Notes under the pieces: model-generated
What the model was told of the DNA's origin: nothing
Seen by the model: the letters and a program-made list of their open reading frames with translations, nothing else
Database searches by the model: none
Shown here: piece by piece, positions 32,251-41,962 of the stretch
How positions within the stretch are numbered: position 1 is the stretch's first letter
Layout: every line of letters starts with the position of its first letter
NCBI GenBank assembly: GCA_030448025.1
Contig: JAUJNQ010000001.1
Coordinates: 58,513-122,512 of the forward strand
Direction: 5' to 3'
Length of the DNA: 64,000 nt
DNA from: Acidimicrobiales bacterium
GTDB taxonomy: Bacteria; Actinomycetota; Acidimicrobiia; Acidimicrobiales; GCA-2861595
Program-made: the position numbers and the translations under genes

Positions 32251-33711
32251 CTACCGGCGCCTGCGCTCGGCTCTGGTGGACCGGTCGGGGCGGGGTGGCG
32301 CCGGCATGGAGGGCGCCATGGCCGCGTAGGTTCGATGCCAGCCGAGCACGGACTCCACGTAGGCGTTCGAATGGTTGTAGGAGAAGAACGCCGGCCGCAG
32401 GCCTTCGTCGAGGTCGAGGCCTCCGCCGGGTACGGCCCGGCACAGATAGGTGGCGGTGCCGAGTGCGGCGTCGTAGGCGTTGTGCACGTCGGTGTTCCCG
32501 TCTCCGTTCCCATCCCGAGCGATGGCCTCCCACGACGACGGGATGAACTGCATCGGTCCCACCGCCCGGTCGAACTCCAGGTCGCCGTCGAGCAGGCCAC
32601 CATCGGTGTCGGTGATGGTGGCGCTGTTCGACCCGTCGAGGCGAATGCCGACGATGGGCGGAACCGGGTCACCGTTGAGCGTGGCCTGGGCGCCGCGGAA
32701 GCGGCCATGGTCCGACTCGATCTTTCCTATGGCCGCGATCGCGGTCCAGCCGACCCGGCATCGAGGCTGCTCGCGCTGCATGGTCGACGCCGCCCTCTGG
32801 TATGCATCGAGGAACAGCCGGGGGATGTCGCTCGGAGGCACCGGCGCGGCGGCGGTGGCCAGGTCGAGGAGGAGCCGGCGGTTGTCGACTTCGGCTGTGA
32901 GGGCGCGCACCTGCTCCGAAGCCACCTGCAACTCTGCGGCTGCCAAGTCGCGTTTGGAGGTCATCTCTTCCCGGGTCCGCACATCGGACTGGATCTGCTC
33001 CGACGCCGCTTGATTGGCTCGCTTGTACGTGTTGGTGGCGGAGCGTTGGACCTGGCTGGCGTGGCTCAACAGCGCACCTCGCCGGGCGAGGTCCTCCGGT
33101 CCGTCGGCGTTCAGCAGGTAGCGCAGGGACAGGCCCATGTTGCCGCCGGTGACGTACTGACCCACGGCGAGGTTGCGCAGTCTCCCCCTTGCCGTGATCA
33201 ACCGGTCAGCCGTCGCCTGCTCCTCCTCGCTCAGAGCGGCAAGCCGCCCTTCGGCCGCAGCTACCTCGGCCTCGAAACCCCGGAGCCGCTTGGTGACCTC
33301 GGACTCTTGGCCTCGCGCCGCCTTGAGCTCCTTCTCCGCAGCAGCCAGCTCCAGCTTGGCCCGGCGCCGGCTGGCTTCGGCAGCCTTGGCCGCCGCCTGC
33401 GAAGGCCGGGGAACCGCAGGGGGGGGAGACGGGTCGAAGGGTGGCGGAGGCCCGGGCGTGGCCGGCGGGAGCGGCGCCGTGGCCGGGAGCGGCGCCGGGG
33501 GGGCATCCACCGTGGTCGTGGACGTCGGGGCGGCCGTCGTGCTGGTGGTGGTGGTGTCGCCGGGAGGCTCTTGAGCACGAACCTCGTCGCTCGAGGCGGC
33601 CAGCATCGAGATGACGACCGCCACGGCCAAGGCGGCGCGCCGCTCGAACAAGGTGCCTCCCCCCGTCCGGCGCCGGCGCGTCGTCGGCTCCGCTCTTCCC
33701 ATCCCGCCCAT
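32251..33711 (-). CDS. Secreted coiled-coil lytic transglycosylase (MltB-like)
   Basis: Signal peptide, Thr/Pro linker, coiled-coil, catalytic-type IAAIGKIESDHGRF and DRAVGPMQFIPSSWEAIARDGNGDG. Confidence 0.8.
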   Translation of the reverse strand: MGGMGRAEPTTRRRRTGGGTLFERRAALAVAVVISMLAASSDEVRAQEPPGDTTTTSTTAAPTSTTTVDAPPAPLPATAPLPPATPGPPPPFDPSPPPAVPRPSQAAAKAAEASRRRAKLELAAAEKELKAARGQESEVTKRLRGFEAEVAAAEGRLAALSEEEQATADRLITARGRLRNLAVGQYVTGGNMGLSLRYLLNADGPEDLARRGALLSHASQVQRSATNTYKRANQAASEQIQSDVRTREEMTSKRDLAAAELQVASEQVRALTAEVDNRRLLLDLATAAAPVPPSDIPRLFLDAYQRAASTMQREQPRCRVGWTAIAAIGKIESDHGRFRGAQATLNGDPVPPIVGIRLDGSNSATITDTDGGLLDGDLEFDRAVGPMQFIPSSWEAIARDGNGDGNTDVHNAYDAALGTATYLCRAVPGGGLDLDEGLRPAFFSYNHSNAYVESVLGWHRTYAAMAPSMPAPPRPDRSTRAERRRR

Positions 33712-33850
33712 TCCCCGCTCCGGTCGCCCTTTCTCGGCAGGCCGATGTCGTCCTCTGACGACTTGTCCCTCGGCATGATGTTAGGGGAACGCCGTCGCCC
33801 CGCTGCCATGGACGAGGACGAGGAGGCGGCACCGCTAGACTCGTCGCCCG

Positions 33851-34351
33851 GTGAGCCTCTCCCTCTCTGACCTTCGTGATCGCGCGCGCACGCCGGGCGC
33901 CAAGAAGGCCATCCGCTACTCGCTGGTCTCGGTGATCTCGGTGGCCGTGAACCAGGTGGCGCTGTTTGCCCTCCAGTACGGGTTCGACTGGACAGCGAAG
34001 TCGGCAGCCATTGCCGCTGCCGCCCTCGGCGGCATCCCCTCCTACTACCTGAACCGACGGTGGGCGTGGGGCAAGACGGGCCGTTCGCACCTGCTCAAGG
34101 AGATGCTGCCCTTCTGGGTCATCGCGATCGCCGGCTTGGTGTTCTCCACCTGGGCTGCCGATTTCGGCGAGAGCTTCGCCATGGACCACTTCCCCGCCAG
34201 TCGCTTCCTCCAGGCCCTCACCGTGAACCTCTTCGCCCTGGGCGCCTTCGGGGTCCTGTGGGTGGGCAAGTTCGTCTTCTTCAACAAGGTGCTCTTCGTC
34301 ACCAAGGACGACGAGCTGCGCCACGCCCTGGCCGACGAAGTGGTGGCCTGA
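33851..34351 (+). CDS. GtrA-family membrane protein
   Basis: Four TM segments, RYSLVSVISVAVNQVALFALQYGF, GGIPSYYLNRRWAWGK. Confidence 0.85.
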   Translation: MSLSLSDLRDRARTPGAKKAIRYSLVSVISVAVNQVALFALQYGFDWTAKSAAIAAAALGGIPSYYLNRRWAWGKTGRSHLLKEMLPFWVIAIAGLVFSTWAADFGESFAMDHFPASRFLQALTVNLFALGAFGVLWVGKFVFFNKVLFVTKDDELRHALADEVVA

Positions 34352-34371
34352 GCGCAGCTGAGCCCCTTCCG

Positions 34372-35007
34372 GTGGACCCCGCCCTCGTAGCCCTCGCCGG
34401 GGCGACCAGGGGGTTCATGCCGGAGCACGAGGGACTGGCCCTGCACCGGGCCGGCCTGGAGGCGGTGGCAACCGGTGCCGGACCCCTGGTCGAGATCGGC
34501 ACCTACTGCGGGAAGTCCGCCGTGTACCTGGGAAGCGCGGCCAGAGCGGCCGGCTCGGTGCTGTTCACCGTCGACCATCACCGTGGCTCGGAGGAGAATC
34601 AGTCCGGCTGGGAGCACCACGACCCCGAGCTGGTGGACCCCCTCACGGGGCGGATGGACACCCTCGCTCATTTCCGGCGCACCATGGAAGCGGCCGGCCT
34701 CGAGGAGTGGGTGGTGGCGGTCGTCGGAGAGTCGTCCACGGTGTCCGTTCACTGGCGCACTCCGTTGTCGCTGGTCTTCATCGACGGCGGGCACGGTCGG
34801 GAGCCGGCCTGGGCCGACTATCTCGGCTGGGCCCCGCATGTGGCGGTGGGCGGCCTGCTGGCCATCCACGACGTGTTCCCCGACCCGGCCAATGGGGGGC
34901 GGCCGCCGTACGAGCTGTGGCGCCGGGCCCTGGCGTCGGGGGCCTTCGCCGACGTGGAGGCCTGCGGGAGCCTACGGCTGCTGCGCCGGGTTGGCCCCGG
35001 CGTCTGA
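34372..35007 (+). CDS. Class I SAM-dependent methyltransferase
   Basis: LVEIGTYCGKSAVYLGSAAR, LVFIDGGHGREPAWADYLGW, GGLLAIHDVF. Confidence 0.75.
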   Translation: MDPALVALAGATRGFMPEHEGLALHRAGLEAVATGAGPLVEIGTYCGKSAVYLGSAARAAGSVLFTVDHHRGSEENQSGWEHHDPELVDPLTGRMDTLAHFRRTMEAAGLEEWVVAVVGESSTVSVHWRTPLSLVFIDGGHGREPAWADYLGWAPHVAVGGLLAIHDVFPDPANGGRPPYELWRRALASGAFADVEACGSLRLLRRVGPGV

Positions 35008-36036
35008 CACCACCAAGGGACCTTCGAGCAGCACGAGTCCTCGGGGAAGTCCCACACCTCGGAACAGGCCTGCGGTCGGGCTCTTTCCGTACAGGGCGTC
35101 ATGGGCCAGCACGACGGCCGCCGAGGAGTAGGTGCTGCGCTCGTCATCGGGGAAGTGGACAGCCTCGGGGTACACGCAACCAGTCCAGTACGAGCCCTCC
35201 GGTCCCCGGAGGCGCTCCGCCCACGCCAGCAGCAGGGCCGCCTCGTCGTAGAGGCCACAGGCGGTCAAGGCGAGCGAACACTCAGCCGTCTCCGCGCTGG
35301 TGACCCACGGCGCATCGGACACACAGCGCACCCCCAGGCCGTCCATGACGAAGGTGGGCCAGCCCTGGCGCAGGCGGGCCTCGGCGGCGGGGCCGCTGAG
35401 TGCCCCGCACAGGACCGGGTAGTACCAGTCCATGGCGAAGCGATGCTTCGGCTCGAAGGCGTGGGGCCGGTGGGCGATGGCATGGGCCAGGCGTCCGGCG
35501 GCCAGCTCCCAGTCGGGCCGGGGTCGCCCGAGCGTCTCCGCCGCGGCGACGGCGCAGCGAAGGCTGAGGTGGATCGACGACGAGGCGGCGAGGAGGGCGT
35601 AGCGCCCCGCGCTTCCGTTGGGCTCCAGGCACCACAGCACCTCACCCCCCGGCTGCTGGAACCGGAGGACGAAGTCGATGGCTGCCTCCACCACTCCGAA
35701 CGTGGCATTGAGGAACCCGCGGTCCGAGGTCGCCAAGTAGTGGTGCCAGGCACCCGTCGCCACGTAGGCGCACACGTTGGTGTCACGGCGACGGTCCACG
35801 ACCGAGCCATCGCGGTAGTAGTTGAACCAAGAGCCCTCGGGTTCCTGGGTGCTCGCCAGCCAGCCATAGGCCCGCTCCGCCTCCAGCCGTCTGGCCCCGA
35901 CGGTGAGGGCCATCGTCGCCTCCACGTGGTTCCAGGGGTCGGCGTGCCCGCCGGCGTACCAGGGGATCATGCCGTCGGGGCGTTGGACGCCGGCGATGCG
36001 ATCGACGGTGGCGGCGACCTGCGCCGGGCTCAGCAC
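34972..36036 (-). CDS. Prenyltransferase/squalene-hopene-cyclase-like alpha/alpha-barrel protein
   Basis: RIAGVQRPDGMIPWYAGGHADPWNHVEATMAL, YGWLASTQEPEGSWFNYY; clustered with methyltransferase and glycosyltransferase. Confidence 0.65.
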   Translation of the reverse strand: MLSPAQVAATVDRIAGVQRPDGMIPWYAGGHADPWNHVEATMALTVGARRLEAERAYGWLASTQEPEGSWFNYYRDGSVVDRRRDTNVCAYVATGAWHHYLATSDRGFLNATFGVVEAAIDFVLRFQQPGGEVLWCLEPNGSAGRYALLAASSSIHLSLRCAVAAAETLGRPRPDWELAAGRLAHAIAHRPHAFEPKHRFAMDWYYPVLCGALSGPAAEARLRQGWPTFVMDGLGVRCVSDAPWVTSAETAECSLALTACGLYDEAALLLAWAERLRGPEGSYWTGCVYPEAVHFPDDERSTYSSAAVVLAHDALYGKSPTAGLFRGVGLPRGLVLLEGPLVVSDAGANPAQQP

Positions 36037-36737
36037 GGCTTGTCCAGGTAGACCACCAGGCTCTTCCCGAGCAGCGGGTTGAGCAACCGCTCCGCCAGCC
36101 GCAGGGGCGAGCGGGGGTGGGTGATGTCCCACACCAGCACGGCGTGGTAGGCGCGGACCAGGCGGTGGTCGTCGCGGCCCACCCCCACGGCGCACTTGAG
36201 CCACCAGTACGGCGAGTGCAGGGCGTGGGCGTGATGGCGGCCCAGGTAGCGAAGGCCAACCCCCCTCAGGCGATCGAGGAGCGTCGAGCGGCGGTAGATG
36301 CGCACGTGGCCGCCCGGCACGGCGTGGTAGTCGTGGGAGAGCGCCCAGTTGACCGCTTCGGGGAGCCAGCGAGGCACGGTCACGGCCAGCGTGCCGCCCG
36401 GACGGAGCACACGAGCCAGCTCGGTCATGGCCCGGCCGTCGGCGTGGACGTGCTCGAGGACCTCGGCGGCGATGACCCGGTCGAAGGACGCGTCGGCGAA
36501 GGGCAGGCGCAAGGCGTCACCGCAGACGACGCTGCCGGCTTCTCCGGGGAATGCCTCGGCTGCCAGTGCGCCGAGCATGGCCGCGACGTCGGAGACCTCG
36601 TCGCCGTCGGCGTCCACGGCCACGACACGGCCCCCCCGCAGGAAGCCCTCGTAGGAATGGCGGCCGGCCCCGCACCCAAGGTCGAGGAGGCGATCGCCGG
36701 GGGAGAGGCCGAGGCGGTCGTAGTCGACGGTCAACAC
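36030..36737 (-). CDS. SAM-dependent methyltransferase
   Basis: LLDLGCGAGRHSYEGFLRGGRVVAVDAD, AAEVLEHVHADGRAMTELARVLRPGGTLAVTVP. Confidence 0.88.
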   Translation of the reverse strand: MLTVDYDRLGLSPGDRLLDLGCGAGRHSYEGFLRGGRVVAVDADGDEVSDVAAMLGALAAEAFPGEAGSVVCGDALRLPFADASFDRVIAAEVLEHVHADGRAMTELARVLRPGGTLAVTVPRWLPEAVNWALSHDYHAVPGGHVRIYRRSTLLDRLRGVGLRYLGRHHAHALHSPYWWLKCAVGVGRDDHRLVRAYHAVLVWDITHPRSPLRLAERLLNPLLGKSLVVYLDKPC

Positions 36738-38005
36738 GGGGCCAGGACGCGCCCCGAGAGCAGGTGGCGGTACTGGGCGACGGTGCCCTCCGCCGTGGCC
36801 TGCCAGGTGAAGCGCTCGACAGCCCTGGCCCGTCCGGCGCGGCTCAGCCGCCGGCGCAGGGCGTCGTCGTCCAGCGCCCGCCCCAGCGACATGGCCAGCG
36901 CCTCCACGTCGCCGGGCGGCACCAGCAGTGCCGTCTCCCCGGTGGCGCCCACGACCTCGGGGAGGGCCCCACCGGTGGTGGCGACCACGGGCACCCCGCA
37001 CGCCATGGCCTCGATGGCGGGCAGGGAGAAGCCTTCGTAGAGCGACGGCACCACGGCCACATCGGCCTCGGCGTAGAGCCGGACCAGGGCCTCGTCGCTC
37101 AACCCGCTCACGAACCGGACGGCGCCGTCGAGGCCCAGCCGCTCGATGGTGGCCGCCGCGCCGCTCTGCGGCCGGGGGGACCCGACGACCACCAACTCGG
37201 CGTGGCGCTCGATGCGGACCTTGGCCAGGGCCTCGAGCAGGGGTACGAGCCCCTTCATGGCCACGTCGGCGCTGGCCGTGGTCACCATCCGTCCCGGCAC
37301 CTTGGCCACCTCGGGCAAGGGTCGGAAGCGAGTGTGGTCCACGCCTACGGGCACGACGGCGATGCGAGGCAGGTCGACGCCCAGGTGGGCGGCGATGTCG
37401 GAGCGGGACGACTCCGAGACGGTGAGGACGCTCGGGAGCCTGCGGACAACACGGGTCTGCATGCCCACGAACCCGTACCATCGGCGCAGGGTGAGCCGTC
37501 GCCACCGGTCTGCCTCGCCGGCCAGCTCCAGCTCCCTGTCCACGGTTATCGGGTGGTGCACGGTGGCCAGCACGGGCCAGCCGTCGTCCATCATGCCGAG
37601 TAGCCCGGTGCCCAGGCATTGGTTGTCGTGCACCACGTCGAACGACCCGAGCCGGGTGGCCAGGGCGGCACGGGCTCGCAGGCTGAAGGTGAGTGGTTCG
37701 GGAAAGCCCGCGGCGCACATGATGGCGAACTCGACGACGTCCACCGCGGTGCGGAGCTCCCGGAGGCGTGGCGTTCGGAAGGGGTCGGGCTGGCGGTACA
37801 GGTCGAGGCTTGGCACGGGCACGAACGCCACCCCGTCGTCGAGCACGGGATAAGGAGGCCCGCCGAACACGGTGACCTCGTGGCCCAGGCTGGCCAGCTC
37901 CCGGGTCAGGTGGCGCGTGTACACGCCCTGGCCGCCGCAATGAGGGTTGCCCCGGTAGGCGAGGAAGGCGACGCGCAGCGGCCTGAGCTCTGTTGTGGTC
38001 GACAT
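36731..38005 (-). CDS. GT4-family glycosyltransferase
   Basis: GGQGVYTRHLTRELASLGHEVTVFGG, VPSLYEGFSLPAIEAMACGVPVVATTGGALPEVVG. Confidence 0.92.
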   Translation of the reverse strand: MSTTTELRPLRVAFLAYRGNPHCGGQGVYTRHLTRELASLGHEVTVFGGPPYPVLDDGVAFVPVPSLDLYRQPDPFRTPRLRELRTAVDVVEFAIMCAAGFPEPLTFSLRARAALATRLGSFDVVHDNQCLGTGLLGMMDDGWPVLATVHHPITVDRELELAGEADRWRRLTLRRWYGFVGMQTRVVRRLPSVLTVSESSRSDIAAHLGVDLPRIAVVPVGVDHTRFRPLPEVAKVPGRMVTTASADVAMKGLVPLLEALAKVRIERHAELVVVGSPRPQSGAAATIERLGLDGAVRFVSGLSDEALVRLYAEADVAVVPSLYEGFSLPAIEAMACGVPVVATTGGALPEVVGATGETALLVPPGDVEALAMSLGRALDDDALRRRLSRAGRARAVERFTWQATAEGTVAQYRHLLSGRVLAPC

Positions 38006-38024
38006 CAGGGAACGGACGGCCACC

Positions 38025-39425
38025 CTATGTCCTCCGGGCACGGAGAACCCCTCGATGTCCGAGCCACGCCAGTACCAGAACGGCCCCCGCCATGCCGAGG
38101 AGGGGCGCGTCGCCGAGGGCGGCGTACACCGTCCGCCCGCTCCTCATGGTGGCGGTCAGCTGGATGACCTGCCGGCGCCCGAGCGTGGTGCGGGCCCTCA
38201 GCCGTCCTCGGTTGTCGACGTAGGCGCCATACCCCGTCGGCGCCGCCTGTAGGAGGTCGCGTCCGCTCTCGATGGCCCGCAGGCGGGCCGCCGCCACCTC
38301 CTGGGCGGGGACCTGGCTGGAGGTGAACGATGCCGCGTTGGTCGGCACCGCCAGCAGCCTGGCACCGGCCCGGGTGGCGGCCCTCGACCGGCTGGAGAAG
38401 AAGACCTCGTAGGAGATGGCCACGCCCACCGGCCCAACGGGCGTGCGGAGGACGCCCGACCTCTGCCCGACGATGGCATCGCGTGGGACGGCCGAGACGT
38501 CGACGACTTGCTCCACCAGGCCACGGGCGGGGATGTACTCGCCGAACGGCACCCGCTCCACCTTGTCGTAGCGGTCGACGACCTCCCCACTCGGCGACCA
38601 CGCCACGGCGGCGTTGAAGAACCGGTCCGGGCCGGAGGCCTCGATGACGCCCGCCACCACCGTCGAAGCGGTGCTGCGAGCCACCTCGGCCACGCTGCGG
38701 CCCTCGGGCGTGTCACCGACGGGGGCGTCCACGTCCACCACGTCCTCGGGCCAGAGGATGAGAGCGACCGGAGGCCGGACGTCCCGGGTGACGTCCAACG
38801 TGGCGTCCAGCACCGCCTGGGGATCTGACTCCACACCTCTGAACCCCCGCCGCCCACCGCCCTGGACCACTGCCGTCGCCAGCGCGGGGCCCTCACCGCC
38901 GTCGGGGCTGACCGCGCCGGCCACGACCCCGCCGACCACCAGGCCCAGAGCAACGGCCGCGGTGAGGAACCGGCGGCGGGCCAACTGAGCCAGTCCCACG
39001 CCGGCAAGAACGGCGAGGATGAAGACGAGGAGCTCGCCTCCGATGCGGGCCGCCCCGGCCAGCGGTCCGCCCGACTGCCCCAGGGCGATGCCCGCCAGTG
39101 GCACTCCGCTGAAGGGCACCACGGCCCGGCCTGCTTCGGCCATCACCAGGGCGGCCGGAAGGGCAGGCACGCTCCATCGCCCACGGGGCACCAGTGCCGC
39201 CGCCACGGCCATGAACGACGCCTCGATGAGTATGGCGAGGGCGGCGCCGAGGAAGTGGAACTCGGTCATCCACCACAGACCGATGCCGAACAGGCCGATG
39301 CCGAAGGCCATGCCCGACAAGAAGCGCCGTGGTGCCCGCAGATCGTGGAGGGACCAGGCGAACAGGGCCACGCCGAGGAAGCCCAGGGCCCACCAGCCGA
39401 AGGGCGGCAGCGACAGGGAGGCCAC
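38025..39425 (-). CDS. lnt: Apolipoprotein N-acyltransferase-like protein
   Basis: TM N-terminus plus nitrilase domain: ILWPEDVV, YDKVERVPFGEYIPARGLVE, VGVAISYEVFF. Confidence 0.85.
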   Translation of the reverse strand: MASLSLPPFGWWALGFLGVALFAWSLHDLRAPRRFLSGMAFGIGLFGIGLWWMTEFHFLGAALAILIEASFMAVAAALVPRGRWSVPALPAALVMAEAGRAVVPFSGVPLAGIALGQSGGPLAGAARIGGELLVFILAVLAGVGLAQLARRRFLTAAVALGLVVGGVVAGAVSPDGGEGPALATAVVQGGGRRGFRGVESDPQAVLDATLDVTRDVRPPVALILWPEDVVDVDAPVGDTPEGRSVAEVARSTASTVVAGVIEASGPDRFFNAAVAWSPSGEVVDRYDKVERVPFGEYIPARGLVEQVVDVSAVPRDAIVGQRSGVLRTPVGPVGVAISYEVFFSSRSRAATRAGARLLAVPTNAASFTSSQVPAQEVAAARLRAIESGRDLLQAAPTGYGAYVDNRGRLRARTTLGRRQVIQLTATMRSGRTVYAALGDAPLLGMAGAVLVLAWLGHRGVLRARRT

Positions 39426-39734
39426 CGCCCCGCCCAGGAGGGCGAACGCGGCAGGGCGGAGGCGAGCCAGGAAGGCGATGCGCCATCGTGGTCGCCGGGG
39501 CCGACGGACTCCAGTCAGCCTTGTCTCGGCTCATCCGAGTCAGCCCCTTGGGCGAGTGGCGTCATGGTGACGGCCCCACGGGGTTTCAGTCATGGGTGGG
39601 CCCAGCCAAGGTGCTCACCGCCGGGCCGGTGACTTCACGCCACCCGAGCACCGCAGCGACCCACGCCGGCTCGTTCCCGCGAGCGGGTGCGAGGCACCCG
39701 ATCACCACACGAATCACCACACAAGAGGAGAAAC

Positions 39735-40514
39735 ATGAGCGACGTGACAGAGCTTCAGCGCTGGGAGGGCAGGACCGTCCTCGACAAGGACGGCGACAAG
39801 ATCGGCAAGGTCGATCAAGTCCTCATCAACGACGAGACGGGCAACCCTGAGTGGCTCGGCGTGACCACGGGCATGTTCGGGAAGCGGCAGAGCTACGTGC
39901 CCCTGGCCGAGTCCCGTTTCGTGGGTGAAGACGTGCAGGTGGCCTACACCAAGTCCCATGTCAAGGACTCGCCCAACTTCGACGTCGAGACCCGCCTGGA
40001 GGCCGAGGAGGAGGCCGACCTCTACGCCCACTACGGCCTGCAGTACATGCCCCTCGAGGCGCAGGCACCGGTCGCCGGCCATGCGCCCGAAGCCGGCACC
40101 GTGGCCCGGGACACCGACGGTACGCAGACCGACAGCGCCGTCACCCGTTCGGAGGAGGAGGTGCGCGTCGGCACCATGCGCCAGGAGGCCGGCCGGGTAC
40201 GGCTCCGCAAGTACATCACCACCGAGAGCGTGTCCCACACCGTGCCGGTGGAGCGCGAGGAAGTGCGCATCGAGCGCGAGCCCATCACCGAGGCCAACGC
40301 CGGCGCCGCCATGAGCGGTCCCGACCTCTCCGAGGAAGAGGTCGAGGTCACGCTCACCGAGGAGGAGCCCGTGGTCGAGAAGCGGGTGGTTCCGAAGGAG
40401 CGGGTGCGGCTGGACAAGGACGTCGTGACCGAGCAGGAGACGGTCTCCGCTGAGCTGCGCAAGGAGCAGATCGACGTCGAGGGCGAAGGCAAAGGCGCTG
40501 GACCAGCCCGGTAA
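39735..40514 (+). CDS. PRC-barrel plus DUF2382 stress protein
   Basis: RWEGRTVLDKDGDKIGKVDQVLINDETGNPEWLGV; VRLRKYITTESVSHTVPVEREEVRIEREPI. Confidence 0.85.
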   Translation: MSDVTELQRWEGRTVLDKDGDKIGKVDQVLINDETGNPEWLGVTTGMFGKRQSYVPLAESRFVGEDVQVAYTKSHVKDSPNFDVETRLEAEEEADLYAHYGLQYMPLEAQAPVAGHAPEAGTVARDTDGTQTDSAVTRSEEEVRVGTMRQEAGRVRLRKYITTESVSHTVPVEREEVRIEREPITEANAGAAMSGPDLSEEEVEVTLTEEEPVVEKRVVPKERVRLDKDVVTEQETVSAELRKEQIDVEGEGKGAGPAR

Positions 40515-40569
40515 CCCGAGCTCGGGCCAACACGAGCTGGTTCTCTCCGAGGAGGAGCCCGACGTACGT

Positions 40570-40911
40570 TTGGTGCGTCGTGCTCGAGAGGTGGTGCGGG
40601 TCCGCAAGCGCATCGTCACCGAGGAACGCACCGTCACGGTGACGACGCGACGTGAGGAGCTCGTGGTCGAGAGCCGGCCGGCCACGGCGGCGGACCAAGT
40701 CGAGGAGAACCCTCTGGGCTCGTTCGATCACGTCTTCACCCTGTGGGCCGAAGAGCCGACCACCCAGACCCGCACCGTTCCCAAGGAGCGCGTGCGGGTC
40801 TGGGTGGAGCCCACGGTCGAGCACCGGGTGGTGAGCGCCTACGTGGGTCATGAGGACATCGAGGTCGAGGTCCAGGTCGAGCCCGATGTCGAGATCGAGC
40901 CCGAGACCTGA
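40570..40911 (+). CDS. DUF2382-like protein; start unclear, may extend upstream
   Basis: RKRIVTEERTVTVTTRREELVVE and RTVPKERVRVWVEPTVEHRVVSAYVGHEDIEVEV. Confidence 0.6.
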   Translation: MVRRAREVVRVRKRIVTEERTVTVTTRREELVVESRPATAADQVEENPLGSFDHVFTLWAEEPTTQTRTVPKERVRVWVEPTVEHRVVSAYVGHEDIEVEVQVEPDVEIEPET

Positions 40912-41005
40912 AAGTCAGGCGGCGAGGACCGCCAGGTGCCAAGGCAGGTGCCGGAAGCTCCGGTCAGGCTGGCGTTGTCACATGCGCCGGCTACCGTCGT
41001 GAGCG

Positions 41006-41952
41006 GTGTCGCTGACCTCTCGCCTTGGCCGTCGCAACCACCCGCTACGAGTGTTCTTCGAGGAGCGGCTGCCCAACCTGGGTGGGATGCACCAGGCGGT
41101 AAGAGACGCCGGCGAGGTGACGCTCCTGCCGAGCGCGCCGGTCCCCTACAGCACCGTTGGGACGGCGTTGGACTATCGGATCCGGTACTACTTTGCCGTC
41201 ACTCCTCCAGACGAGTTCAGCGCTGCCGACGGGGCTCTGGTATTTGAAGCCAGCTGCCGGAGCGAGGACTCAACGGCCAACCCTGCCGGCGCTTCTTGCT
41301 TCGATGGTGTGGCCGCTTCACTGGATGAGCTGGTGAATCGGATTGAACCGGTGGGACGCCGGCTGGGTGTCGCCGATGAGACTGCTTTGTGCCGACATTG
41401 CTACGTGCTCGCCCTGTTCGAGGAGTGGTACCGAGCTGCAGTCGGTCCGGACTCGCCACTGCTCGGACCCGGCCCCGATGCCGACCCTGAGGCGTTCCTG
41501 CTTCTGGCCGATGCTGGGGCCCTGGAGGACCTCAGCGCCTGTCGTGGGCCTTCTTCGATACCCAACGGGCGCTGCTGGCCCGGTCAAGCGTGCTGAACCC
41601 GACGTTTTCGGGGAGCAAGGATGTTGGTGGCGCAGACGCTGACCTGATCGTGGGCAAGACCCTGATCGACATCAAGTCAACGAAGTCGGCTCGACTACGT
41701 CGAGAAGACCTGTATCAGCTGGTCGGTTACACCTTGCTCGACTACGAGGATGTCTTCGGTCTTGACGAGGTGGCGCTGTACCTGGCCCGGCGTCCGAAGA
41801 TGGTGAGTTGGAGGCTGCGCCCGCTGCTCGAGGAGATGGCCGGCGAGGCGGTTGATCCAGCGGAGCTGCGAGAGGACTTGCGAACTCTGCTAGAGCGGGA
41901 AAACGGCGAGCGGGTTGGCTTCCGAGCGAAGACGCGGAGCCGGAAGCGCTGA
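41006..41952 (+). CDS. Conserved hypothetical, possible PD-(D/E)XK-like fold; one frame disruption near 41,539
   Basis: DYRIRYYFAVTPPDEFSAADGALVFEA; in the next frame LSWAFFDTQRALLARSSVLNPTFSGSKDVGGADADLIVGKTLIDIKSTKSARLRREDLYQLVGYTLLDYED (D...DIK motif). Confidence 0.55.
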
Positions 41953-41962
41953 GAGACTGTTG

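Noticed and set aside
36551-37603. 350-aa plus-strand ORF
   Set aside because: Arg/Gly/Pro-rich shadow of the GT4 and methyltransferase genes.
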